Shown here piece by piece: positions 26,917 through 35,235 of a DNA stretch of 64,000 bases. The DNA lies in the NCBI GenBank assembly GCA_003054655.1, contig QAYZ01000016.1, positions 372,001 to 436,000 of the forward strand, given 5' to 3'. The notes beneath the pieces are model-generated. The model ran no database searches, was not told the origin of the DNA, and saw nothing but the letters and a program-made list of their open reading frames with translations. A program made the translations under genes and the position numbers. The stretch is from Spartobacteria bacterium LR76. Its GTDB lineage: Bacteria; Verrucomicrobiota; Verrucomicrobiia; Chthoniobacterales; Terrimicrobiaceae. Position 1 is the stretch's first letter, and every line of letters starts with the position of its first letter.

Positions 26917-28230
26917 TTGAGACATTGGGCATGGATGGTCGTCCTCTTTGCCGGGATGACTCTCGGGCTGGCGCAATCACCGGCGCCTGCTCCGAAGGTG
27001 TTGCCTTTGCAGCGTTCCTTCAGCAGTTCCCAGCAGTTCATCATTTACAATAACGACAAGATCCTGCGCGCACGGCTGGCGCGGCAGGTCGAGGACATCA
27101 AGGCGAGTTTCCTTCGCCGTCTGGGGCTTTCCGATGAATGGAAGTCGCCCATCATCATCCGGGTGCTGACGCTGCGCTCGTCCAATCAGCCGAAGATCAT
27201 CACCAATGCTTTTGAGAGCGATGGCGACCAGCTCAAGCTGCAGATCGATGTCTTCGAACCCGCGGTGATCGGAACGGCAGACTTCGACATCGAGATTTAT
27301 CGGGCGCTTTGTCTGGAGTATCAATATCGCAACTATGTGCTCAAGGCTGGCAAGCAGATCAGCCAGCCTCCCGCCTGGCTGATCGAGGCGCTTTATGAGG
27401 AGAGCCGCTCCAAGGAGGAGGGGCCGGCCGCAGGCCTCTACGAGATGCTCCTCCAGCGAGGCAACTCGCCGAAGCTTGAAGCCTTCCTCAAAGAGAAGCC
27501 GACAATGTACGACGGCACCTCGCGAGCGATTTACCGTGCCCAGGCGGTCGGACTTCTACGTGCGATCATGGCGTTCCAGGGAGCCCAGGCCAGTCTCTGC
27601 GATTACCTGTCGAAACTGCCGGAGAAAAATGCGGCGGACGCGAAGGAGCTCATCAAATCGTTCCCCGCTATCGAGCAAGACCCGTCTCTCCTGGCCAAGG
27701 CCTGGGTGCTCAGCATCGCCGACGTCTCGGCCGCAAACCGGCTGGATCCGATGACCATCGACGAGACGCGCAAACAACTCGCTCTCATCCTGGATCTGAG
27801 CGCTCCGCCAAATCCGAAGAAGCCCGACGAAAAGCCTGTGCGTGGCCCCATGGCGTTTCCGGAAATCGCACGGACGCCTGAGGGACGCTACGTAATCGAT
27901 CAAAAAAAGGATGACCTTCTGAGGCTGGAAGTCCGGTCGCATCCGCTCCTGCGTCCCATGGTTGCAGAATATCGGCTGATCGCGACGCAACTCGTGGCCA
28001 AGCCGAAGCGCAACGTACGGGATCGGCTGGAGAAAAATCAGGAACTGCTCGATGCCGTTTCACAACGAGCCAACGAGGTGGAGGATTATCTCAACTGGTA
28101 CGAGGCGGCAAAGCTCGAGACGCCGAGCGGTCATTTTAACAACGTCACCGATGAGCCGACCTTCCAGAAAACACGGCGTTCCGATGCGATCAGCCGTCGG
28201 CTCGACGATCTGGAGGCTCAGGGCTGGTAG
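26917..28230 (+). CDS. Secreted protein of unknown function
   Basis: A 437-residue protein with an N-terminal signal peptide (MRHWAWMVVLFAGMTLGLAQS, cleavage probably after the Ala before Gln). The mature protein is mixed alpha/beta. Its first third (about 35-150) has a beta-rich stretch, and about 148-165 reads QPPAWLIEALYEESRS, loosely like the scaffold of gluzincin-type peptidase folds, but no HExxH is present. The start is taken as TTG 26917, which gives the signal peptide its Arg; ATG 26935 is an alternative. It lies 4 bases after the zinc-ribbon membrane protein. Confidence 0.75.
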   Translation: MRHWAWMVVLFAGMTLGLAQSPAPAPKVLPLQRSFSSSQQFIIYNNDKILRARLARQVEDIKASFLRRLGLSDEWKSPIIIRVLTLRSSNQPKIITNAFESDGDQLKLQIDVFEPAVIGTADFDIEIYRALCLEYQYRNYVLKAGKQISQPPAWLIEALYEESRSKEEGPAAGLYEMLLQRGNSPKLEAFLKEKPTMYDGTSRAIYRAQAVGLLRAIMAFQGAQASLCDYLSKLPEKNAADAKELIKSFPAIEQDPSLLAKAWVLSIADVSAANRLDPMTIDETRKQLALILDLSAPPNPKKPDEKPVRGPMAFPEIARTPEGRYVIDQKKDDLLRLEVRSHPLLRPMVAEYRLIATQLVAKPKRNVRDRLEKNQELLDAVSQRANEVEDYLNWYEAAKLETPSGHFNNVTDEPTFQKTRRSDAISRRLDDLEAQGW

Positions 28231-28283
28231 CGTGTGTTGGCGCTTGCAGGGCGAGGGGAGCAGGCTATTTTTGCGGAGATTTG

Positions 28284-28412
28284 TTGACCCGACGCGAACA
28301 GATACTCGTAGCTTCCATCGTTGCCGCCTTTGCGGTCGGTATGGTCGTGAAGTGGTGGCGAGATTCGGCCTCGCTGCGTAGCCTGCCTCCCGCGACGGTC
28401 TCCACTCATTGA
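28284..28412 (+). CDS. Putative 42-residue single-pass membrane protein
   Basis: A short frame from TTG 28284 (preceded by GCGGAG at 28273-28278) encodes a basic N-terminus (LTRREQ), one membrane segment (about residues 6-22, ILVASIVAAFAVGMVVK), then KWWRDS and a short tail. The coding length is 42 codons plus TGA. The charge pattern (positive ends, hydrophobic middle) and the fit exactly between two genes, ending four bases before the next ATG, support translation. An alternative start is TTG 28281. No homologue is known to me. Confidence 0.5.
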   Translation: MTRREQILVASIVAAFAVGMVVKWWRDSASLRSLPPATVSTH

Positions 28413-28416
28413 TTTT

Positions 28417-28851
28417 ATGCAGTCGATTGGATTTCAAGAAGCCCTGGAGCAGATCCTGGCCTCCGACACCCGCTACCACGCCGAGGCCTACGCCTTCCTG
28501 CGCGATGCCTTGGAGGGTACGTTGAAGCGCCGCAAGAAAGCCCGCAAGGACGCTCCGCCCTCGCATGTGAACGCTGCCGAACTGCTCGATGGCTTCCGTA
28601 TCCATGCCTTGCAGGAGTGCGGCCCGATGGCCGTCACGGTGCTGGATTACTGGGGCGTGCGCTCCTGTGAGGATGTCGGCAACATGGTGTTCAATCTCGT
28701 GAATGCCGGAGCCTTTGGCAAAACGGACGAGGACACGATCGAGAGCTTCCGGCAGGGATATGATTTCCGGGAGGCCTTCGTGATTCCTTTCCTCCCCGAG
28801 CCAACAAATTTGAGCGCCGGAGCCTCCGGCGTTGTCGGAAAGAAACAATGA
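28417..28851 (+). CDS. Minf_1886 family protein
   Basis: A 144-residue protein matching the Minf_1886 family, common in Verrucomicrobiota and Planctomycetota and of unknown function. The conserved pattern is complete: FQEALEQILASDTRYHAEAYAFLRDALEGTL, then HVNAAELLDGFRIHALQECGPMAVTVLDYWGV, then DVGNMVFNLVNAGAFGK and a final YDFREAF. No catalytic residues can be named. It overlaps the M16 protease start by four bases (ATGA). Confidence 0.85.
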   Translation: MQSIGFQEALEQILASDTRYHAEAYAFLRDALEGTLKRRKKARKDAPPSHVNAAELLDGFRIHALQECGPMAVTVLDYWGVRSCEDVGNMVFNLVNAGAFGKTDEDTIESFRQGYDFREAFVIPFLPEPTNLSAGASGVVGKKQ

Positions 28852-31487
28852 AGTCGTTGATCCCCTGTGCCCTTCTCTCTATGTCCATTGCCCTAGCGCC
28901 CGCCAAGGAGCCCCGTGTCATCAAGGAAACCTCCCCGGTGTTGCCCGATAACAAGGCCCAGTCCTTCACTCTCCCCAACGGCCTCACCCTCATCGTCGAG
29001 GAGGACCACAGTGCTCCGGTCGCCAGCGTGCAGGCCTGGTGCGGCACGGGCAGCATTGACGAGGGCAAATGGATGGGCGCGGGCCTCTCGCACATCCTCG
29101 AGCACATGCTTTTCAAGGGCACGGAAAAGCGCAAGGCGGGCGATATCGCCCGGCAGATCCAGGACCAGGGCGGCTATATCAATGCCTACACCAGCTATGA
29201 CCGCACGGTGTACTGGATCGACATTCCCGCCACCGGCGTGGAGCAGGCCGTCGACATCCTCGCCGACGCAATGCTGCACTCGACCCTGCCCGAAGATGAA
29301 TACGTGAAGGAGCAGGAGGTCATCCGTCGCGAATTCGCCATGGGCTTTGACGACCCCGGCCGCCAGAGCACGCTGCTCATGTTTCGCACGGTTTTCACCG
29401 AGAGCCCGGTGCGCCATCCGGTCATCGGCTACCTCGATGTCTACAACCAACTGAAGCGCGAGGATGTCTTCGCCTATTACAAAAAGCGCTACGTCCCGAA
29501 CAACCTCACCTTTGTCGTGGTCGGCGATGTCGACGCGCAGAAGGTGCGCGAGCAGGTGGAGAATCTCTTCAAGGATGAACCCCGACAGGCGCTCGAACCT
29601 GTCTTCGTGGCCAGCGAACCCGAGCAGGTGGGCCGCCGCGATGTCCATGAGGAGTTTCCCACCGAGCTGACGCGTCTGAATCTGGCCTGGAGGACTCCTG
29701 GCCTGACCCATGCCGACACACCGGCTCTCGATCTCCTCGGCGACATCCTGGGCACAGGGCGCAGTTCGCTGCTCAATCAGGATCTCCGTGAGAAGCAGCA
29801 GATCGTCCACTCCGTGAGCGCGGGCATTTACGCGCCGCAGACGGACGGCATCTTTGCCATCCAGGCGCTGTGCGATCCCGACAAGCGCGAGCAGGCGGAG
29901 AAGGCCGCCCTGGCCATCCTCGACCGCGTCAAGAAGGACGGCGTGACCCAGGCGGAACTCGAAAAAGCCCGCCGCTCGCTCCTCTCCAGCCAGTTGTCGA
30001 ATCTCGACACCTCCAATGGCAAGGCCTCCGATCTCGGCTCGAACTGGCAACTGACGAAGAACCTCAACTTCAGCAAGGACTACCTTAACGCCATCGCCAG
30101 GGTGACGCCTGCGGACATTCAGCGCGTGGCCCGCCAGTACCTCCGAGAGGATCGCGTCAACGTCACGTCGCTCAACCCGATCGGCTCGCTCAGCCTGAAG
30201 TCCGACAAGGACAAGAACGCCGCCAACTCGGAGGTGAAGAAATTCGTCCTGCCCAACGGCCTGCGCCTGCTCGTTCGCGAGGACTCGCGCTTGCCGCTGG
30301 TGTCGATCTACTCGACCTTCCGCGGCGGTCTGCTGGCCGAGACGCCCAAGGACAATGGCGTGACCAAGCTCATGGCCCGCGCCATGCTCAAGGGCACCAA
30401 GACCCGCACGGCGGCGCAGATCGCCGGGCAGATCGAGGACGTGGGCGGCAGCATCGCTGCTGATGCGGGCAACAACAGCTTCAGCATCTCCGCCGATGTA
30501 ATGAAACCCGACCTCGCGCTCGGCCTGGACATCCTCGCCGACGTCATCAAAAACCCGACCTTCCCGGCGGGCGAGGTGGACCTCGAGAAGCGCGGCCTCC
30601 TTGCCGCCATCAAGGCGGAAGACGAGCAGCCGACCGCCGTGGCCCGCAATGCCATGCGCCGTAGCCTCTTTGGCACGCACCCGTATGCGCTGCGCGCCAA
30701 CGGCTCTGCCGAGAGCGTGGCCAGTCTTACTCCCGAGCAGCTCCAGGCCTTCCACGATGAATACGCCGTCGCGTCGAATGGCGTGATCGCCGTCTTTGGC
30801 GACGTGAAGGCCGAGGACGTGCTCAAGCTGGTCGAGAAGGACTTTGGCTCGCTGTCCGCGGGCAATCTGGCATTGACGAATCCGCCTCAGCCGGTCTTCC
30901 CGGACAAGGCAATAGACACTCAGGAGAATCGCCCGAAGCAGCAGGCCGTGCTGATGTTCGGCTTCCCGGGCACGGACATTCTCAGCGATGACCGCTCGGC
31001 CCTGGAGCTGATCAACGAAGCCTCGAATGATCTCGGGTCGCGGTTCTTCAACCGCATCCGCGAGCAGATGGGCCTCGCGTACTACGTGGGTGCGGGCAAC
31101 TTCATGGGCCTCGCTCCGGGGTGCTTTCTGTTCTACCTCGGCACCGATCCGAAGAAGGTCGATCGCGTGACGGTGGAGTTTCAGGACGAGATCGGGAAGC
31201 TGGCCAAGGATGGCCTCACGGAAGAGGAACTCGCCCGCGCGAAGAAAAAGCTCCTCGGCTCCGAGGCGATCCGCAACCAGAGCAACTCCGCTTTCGCCGC
31301 CGCCGTGGCCATCGACGAACTCGTCGGCCTCGGGTATGACAATTATTTGAAGCGCAAGGACCAGATCGAGAGCGTGACTCTCGACGACACGAAGCGCATC
31401 GCGGCGAAGTATCTTGGCGTACCGGGGCGGGTTGAAGTAATCGTTCAACCTCCGGCGCAAGCCGCCGCGAACAACCCTCAACCGTAG
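28848..31487 (+). CDS. Secreted two-domain M16 zinc protease
   Basis: An 879-residue periplasmic or secreted metalloprotease. A signal peptide (about 1-20) is followed by two tandem M16 halves. The first half has the active HILEH motif (His82, Glu85, His86) with GGYINAYTSYDRTVYW, and the Glu of EQEVIRREF as the probable third ligand. The second half, starting near residue 465 (KKFVLPNGLRLLVREDSRLPLVSIYSTFRGG), has the fold but no HxxEH (GVTKLMARAMLKGT instead), so it is the inactive partner, as in PqqL/pitrilysin-type fusions. The C-terminal half has SRFFNRIREQMGLAYYVGA. Confidence 0.94.
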   Translation: MKSLIPCALLSMSIALAPAKEPRVIKETSPVLPDNKAQSFTLPNGLTLIVEEDHSAPVASVQAWCGTGSIDEGKWMGAGLSHILEHMLFKGTEKRKAGDIARQIQDQGGYINAYTSYDRTVYWIDIPATGVEQAVDILADAMLHSTLPEDEYVKEQEVIRREFAMGFDDPGRQSTLLMFRTVFTESPVRHPVIGYLDVYNQLKREDVFAYYKKRYVPNNLTFVVVGDVDAQKVREQVENLFKDEPRQALEPVFVASEPEQVGRRDVHEEFPTELTRLNLAWRTPGLTHADTPALDLLGDILGTGRSSLLNQDLREKQQIVHSVSAGIYAPQTDGIFAIQALCDPDKREQAEKAALAILDRVKKDGVTQAELEKARRSLLSSQLSNLDTSNGKASDLGSNWQLTKNLNFSKDYLNAIARVTPADIQRVARQYLREDRVNVTSLNPIGSLSLKSDKDKNAANSEVKKFVLPNGLRLLVREDSRLPLVSIYSTFRGGLLAETPKDNGVTKLMARAMLKGTKTRTAAQIAGQIEDVGGSIAADAGNNSFSISADVMKPDLALGLDILADVIKNPTFPAGEVDLEKRGLLAAIKAEDEQPTAVARNAMRRSLFGTHPYALRANGSAESVASLTPEQLQAFHDEYAVASNGVIAVFGDVKAEDVLKLVEKDFGSLSAGNLALTNPPQPVFPDKAIDTQENRPKQQAVLMFGFPGTDILSDDRSALELINEASNDLGSRFFNRIREQMGLAYYVGAGNFMGLAPGCFLFYLGTDPKKVDRVTVEFQDEIGKLAKDGLTEEELARAKKKLLGSEAIRNQSNSAFAAAVAIDELVGLGYDNYLKRKDQIESVTLDDTKRIAAKYLGVPGRVEVIVQPPAQAAANNPQP

Positions 31488-31497
31488 CAGCACCGAT

Positions 31498-31899
31498 ATG
31501 GCAGAAGTTCAGACATCCACCCAGGCCGGGGCCTTGACCCAGCGATTCATCGAGTTCGTCGTCATGCAGGCGCAGCAGGCGTCCCTTTTTCTCGGGCGCT
31601 TCCCGCACCCGCAGACCGGCAAGACCGAGGTGCACCTCGAGGCCGCTCGCCTCTTCATCGACCAGCTTGAGATGATCCGGGAGAAAACCCGCGGCAATCT
31701 CAGCCCCGAGGAAGTCGAGATCCTGAAGAACGTCCTTTCCGACCTTCAGCTCGCCTTTGTGCAGGCGACCAACGAGGCCGCCGCAGGCGGAGCACCCGCT
31801 CCCGAGACGGCCAGCGCCGAACCCGCACCAGAGGTGATCGCCCCCGATGCAGGCGACGAGGAGAGCAAGAAGCGCTTCTCGAAGAGCTACGGCTCCTAG
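31498..31899 (+). CDS. DUF1844 family protein
   Basis: A 133-residue cytosolic protein of the DUF1844 family, function unknown. The family core is clear: FIEFVVMQAQQASLFLGRFP, TEVHLEAARLFIDQLEMIREKTRGNLSPEEVEILKNVLSDLQLAFVQ. The C-terminal third is an Ala/Pro/Glu-rich tail ending KKRFSKSYGS. It lies 10 bases after the M16 protease on the same strand and faces the lipocalin gene tail to tail. Confidence 0.85.
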   Translation: MAEVQTSTQAGALTQRFIEFVVMQAQQASLFLGRFPHPQTGKTEVHLEAARLFIDQLEMIREKTRGNLSPEEVEILKNVLSDLQLAFVQATNEAAAGGAPAPETASAEPAPEVIAPDAGDEESKKRFSKSYGS

Positions 31900-31906
31900 A
31901 CCGCCC

Positions 31907-32422
31907 TTACTTGGAGACTTTGATCAGCCGGGAGGTGTCGTAGCCTGCCCGGCTGATTTCCTCCAGGATGTGCTGGTAGGTTTTCTCGGGCAGACGCGGC
32001 TCCCGTGAGAGCACCCAGAGGTATTTGCGGGATGGGTGTCCCACCACGGCCCACTGGTACTTCGGATCGAGCGCGATGACCCAGTAGTCGCCGGTGAAGG
32101 GGCCGAAAAAGCTCACCTTCAGCTTGGCGTTGCCGCTATCCGGCACCACCCAGGCCCTGCCGATGGCCTGGATCGTCTTGCCGTTTTTATCGAGGCAGGT
32201 GTTTGTGACCTTGATGGAATCATTCGGCTGGGGTGCGTACTCCGCCGTGCTCTGGCAGGCGCATTTGCGCTGAAACCAGTTCGGGTAGCGCGCGATTTCA
32301 TACCATTTGCCAGAGTAGCGTTGCAGGTCGACGGAGGGAACCGTCTTGAGCGTCGGCGACGCGCAGCCGGGCAGGAAAAGGCCGAGGAGCAGCATTGCAG
32401 GGAGGGTCAGCTTCGTTTTCAT
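31907..32422 (-). CDS. blc: Outer-membrane lipoprotein lipocalin (Blc-like)
   Basis: A 171-residue bacterial lipocalin that binds lipids at the outer membrane. It has a lipoprotein signal with Cys20 (LFLPGC), the lipocalin first motif SGKWYEIARYPNWFQRKC, NTCLDKNGK, GDYWVIALDPKYQWAVVGHPSRKYLWVLSREP and a final helix, all in the usual order and length. The start lies 11 bases from that of the divergent solute-binding lipoprotein gene. Confidence 0.93.
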   Translation of the reverse strand: MKTKLTLPAMLLLGLFLPGCASPTLKTVPSVDLQRYSGKWYEIARYPNWFQRKCACQSTAEYAPQPNDSIKVTNTCLDKNGKTIQAIGRAWVVPDSGNAKLKVSFFGPFTGDYWVIALDPKYQWAVVGHPSRKYLWVLSREPRLPEKTYQHILEEISRAGYDTSRLIKVSK

Positions 32423-32433
32423 TGGGTGCTTCC

Positions 32434-34029
32434 ATGAGGATACGTATCTGGATGCTGGCTGGGATGCTTGCGATGGCGGGCTGTGATCGCCTGACGAAAC
32501 GCGCCGACCTCGTGTTCCTCAATGGCGCGGAGCCGGAAACGCTCGATCCCGCCCTGCTCGTCGGCCAGCCCGAGGGGCGCGTCGTGCAGGCGCTCTTTGA
32601 GGGGTTGACCACCTTTGACGCCAAGGGCCACGCCCAGCCCGGCATGGCCGAGTCGTGGACCATCTCCGACGACAAGCGCGTCTACACCTTTCGCATCCGG
32701 GACGATGCGAAGTGGAGCGACGGCACGCCGATCACCGCGCAGGATTTCGTGGAGTCCTGGAAACGCACGCTCACCCCGGAGACCGCGTCATCGTACAACT
32801 ACCAGCTCTTTTACGTGAAGAACGCCCAGCCATTCGCCGAGGGCAAGCTCACGGATTTCTCCCAGGTCGGCGTGAAGGCGCTCGACCCGCACACGCTCCA
32901 GGTCACGCTGGAGAACCCGACGCATTTCTTCCTGGAGCTCTGCGCCACGCCGCCGCTCTTTCCGGCCCCCGTGCGTACGATCGAGAAATACGGCGACGAG
33001 TGGATCAAGCCGCAGCACATCGTGAGCAATGGCGCGTACACCCTGAAGGAATGGCGGATCAATGACCGCATCCGCCTGGAGAAAAATCCCTACTACTGGA
33101 ATGCCGCCAATGTCGCGCTGGAGACCGTCGATATTCTCCCGGTGAGCAAGGCCAATGTCGCCTTCAACTTCTTCTCCAGTGGCGTCGCCGACGTGCTGCT
33201 CGACAAGGGGCTCGCGCCCCCGGCGTTGCTCGACGACCTGCGCAAGCAGCCGTACTTTCACTCCGCGCCCTTCCTCGGCGTGTATTTCCTGCGCTTCAAC
33301 TGCACGAAGCCGCCCTTCGACGACGTGCGCGTGCGCGAGGCGTTTTCCCTCGCCATCGACAAGCGCGTCATCACCGGGAAAATTACGCGGGCAGGGGAGT
33401 TGCCCGCCACGAGCTTCGTTCCACCCGGCATCGAGGGGTACACGTCGCCGACCGGCCCGGGTTTTGATCCCGCACGCGCGCGCCAGTTGCTCGGCGAGGC
33501 GGGCTACCCGGGAGGCAAGGGGTTCCCGCTCGTGACGTATCTCTACAGCGAGGGCGAGGTGAATGGTTTCATCGCCGACGAACTGCAAAACATGTGGTCG
33601 CGCGAACTCGGCGTCCGCGTCGAGCTGGCCCGGCAGGAGTGGAAGGTCTATCTGAACTCGCTCAACTCGCTGGAGTACAACATCGCCCGCTCCAGTTGGC
33701 TCGGCGACTACGCCGACCCGAATACCTTCCTCGATATGTTCGTCACCGGCAACGGCAACAACCGCACCGGCTGGAGCGATCCCGCCTACGACAAGCTCAT
33801 CGCCGAGGCCGCGAGCGAGGGCGAACCCGCAAAGCGCGCCGCCATCCTTCAGCAGGCCGAGGCCATGCTCGTCACCCGCGCCATGCCCATCTGCCCGCTG
33901 TATTACTACGTCGGCATCCAGTTTTACGACACCAGCAAGATCGGCGGCATCGAGCCCAACGTCCTGGACGAGCACCCGATCAAGAGTATGTTTCGCAAGG
34001 ATCGCCCCCCGGCGGCTCCGCAAAAATAG
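32434..34029 (+). CDS. Oligopeptide-type ABC transporter substrate-binding lipoprotein (OppA/MppA-like)
   Basis: A 531-residue extracytoplasmic solute-binding protein of family 5. It has a lipoprotein signal ending at Cys17 (MRIRIWMLAGMLAMAGC), then the family opening GAEPETLDPAL, VYTFRIRDDAKWSDGTPITAQDFVESWKR, VSNGAYTLKEWRINDRIRLEKNPYYW, DVRVREAFSLAIDK and GWSDPAYDKLIAEA. Partner permease genes are not adjacent; an isolated Opp/Dpp-type ATPase gene sits at 61763-62551. The ATG at 32434 starts the signal peptide. The T7 run about 60 bases downstream (34087-34093) may belong to its terminator, but the stem is weak. Confidence 0.93.
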   Translation: MRIRIWMLAGMLAMAGCDRLTKRADLVFLNGAEPETLDPALLVGQPEGRVVQALFEGLTTFDAKGHAQPGMAESWTISDDKRVYTFRIRDDAKWSDGTPITAQDFVESWKRTLTPETASSYNYQLFYVKNAQPFAEGKLTDFSQVGVKALDPHTLQVTLENPTHFFLELCATPPLFPAPVRTIEKYGDEWIKPQHIVSNGAYTLKEWRINDRIRLEKNPYYWNAANVALETVDILPVSKANVAFNFFSSGVADVLLDKGLAPPALLDDLRKQPYFHSAPFLGVYFLRFNCTKPPFDDVRVREAFSLAIDKRVITGKITRAGELPATSFVPPGIEGYTSPTGPGFDPARARQLLGEAGYPGGKGFPLVTYLYSEGEVNGFIADELQNMWSRELGVRVELARQEWKVYLNSLNSLEYNIARSSWLGDYADPNTFLDMFVTGNGNNRTGWSDPAYDKLIAEAASEGEPAKRAAILQQAEAMLVTRAMPICPLYYYVGIQFYDTSKIGGIEPNVLDEHPIKSMFRKDRPPAAPQK

Positions 34030-34143
34030 ACACGCGCAGCTTCCCCCCGGCAGACGAAAAGACGTTTCGACGATAGACCATCGGGCTTTTTTTAGCGGTG
34101 GAGATCGCTCCGCGAACCCGATAACCTACCCAAGTATTTCCCC

Positions 34144-35220
34144 ATGAAGATCTTCCACTGCGATAACTGCGACCAGCTCGTTTATTTCGAAAACTCCAAG
34201 TGCCTGAACTGCGGCAGCGTGCTGGCCTTTCTGCCGGATCAGCAGGATCTGTGCTCTCTGGATATAGGGACCGACGGCGCGTGGAAGGTGCCCGGCAAGG
34301 AACCCGATTCCTACCTGCTTTGCACGAATTACGTGAATGAGCAGGTCTGCAACTGGGCCGTCAATGTGGAGGACAACATCCCATACTGCGCCTCCTGTCG
34401 GCTGACCACCAGGATTCCCGACCTCAACGTGCCGGGCAACAAGGAGGCCTGGGGCAGGATCGAGCGGGCGAAACACCGCCTCGTCTACAGCCTGCTCAAC
34501 CTCGGGCTGCCCGTCATCTCCAAGCAGGAGGAACCCGAGACCGGACTCAGCTTTGAATTCCTCGCCGATGATCCCGCAGACGGCCCCGTGCTCACCGGCC
34601 ACGACAACGGCCTCATCACGCTGAACATCGCCGAGGCCGACGACGCCGAGCGCGAAAAGCGCCGCATGCAGCTCGGCGAACCCTACCGCACCCTGCTCGG
34701 CCACTTCCGCCACGAGGTCGGGCATTACTATTGGGATCGCCTCATCCGCGACGGAGGATTGATCGATTCCTTCCGGGAAATCTTCGGCGATGAATCGCGC
34801 GACTACGGCGAGGCGCTCAAGGCGCACTACGCGCAGGGCGCTCCGGCCGACTGGCGCGAGAGCTTCATTTCCTCCTATGCCACGGCGCATCCGTGGGAGG
34901 ACTGGGCCGAAACCTGGGCCCACTATCTGCACATGAGCGACACGCTGGAGACAGCGGCCACGTGCGGGCTGGCGTTATTTCCGCCGAGGGAGAACGAGCC
35001 GGAGCTCTGGCCCCTCCAGAGCGGGACGAAGCAGTCCTTTGACCACATGATCAAGAGCTGGTTCCCGCTCACTCACATCCTGAACAACCTCAACCGCGGG
35101 CTGGGACTGAGCGATGGATATCCCTTCGTCATATCCCCGCCCGTGGTTGAAAAGCTGCGTTACGTCCACCAGGTCGTACACGGCGATATCCTGGCCCCGA
35201 CCGCCATGGCGGCGGCCTGA
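34144..35220 (+). CDS. Putative zinc-binding metallopeptidase with N-terminal zinc ribbons
   Basis: A 358-residue cytosolic protein of the uncharacterised zinc-binding metallopeptidase family. The N-terminus carries two sets of cysteines (C6, C9, C20, C23; C60, C69, C82, C85) suggesting rubredoxin-like or ribbon zinc sites. The catalytic region has HFRHEVGHYYWDRL, an HExxH with His190, Glu191 and His194, and a later WAETWAHYLHM segment that probably supplies the third ligand. The substrate is unknown. It stands alone, preceded by a 114-base gap. Confidence 0.85.
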   Translation: MKIFHCDNCDQLVYFENSKCLNCGSVLAFLPDQQDLCSLDIGTDGAWKVPGKEPDSYLLCTNYVNEQVCNWAVNVEDNIPYCASCRLTTRIPDLNVPGNKEAWGRIERAKHRLVYSLLNLGLPVISKQEEPETGLSFEFLADDPADGPVLTGHDNGLITLNIAEADDAEREKRRMQLGEPYRTLLGHFRHEVGHYYWDRLIRDGGLIDSFREIFGDESRDYGEALKAHYAQGAPADWRESFISSYATAHPWEDWAETWAHYLHMSDTLETAATCGLALFPPRENEPELWPLQSGTKQSFDHMIKSWFPLTHILNNLNRGLGLSDGYPFVISPPVVEKLRYVHQVVHGDILAPTAMAAA

Positions 35221-35235
35221 GGCCGGGCGATCCCG

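Noticed and set aside
28893-31493. An 866-codon open frame on the minus strand opposite the M16 protease
   Set aside because: Antisense shadow. The composition is rich in His, Arg, Leu and Glu without any domain, and the protease on the plus strand has a signal peptide and active-site motifs.
34081-34128. T7 run with surrounding inverted repeats as a terminator for the OppA-like gene
   Set aside because: The stems are short and the T run lies within the fold rather than after it, so it was only mentioned in the gene entry.
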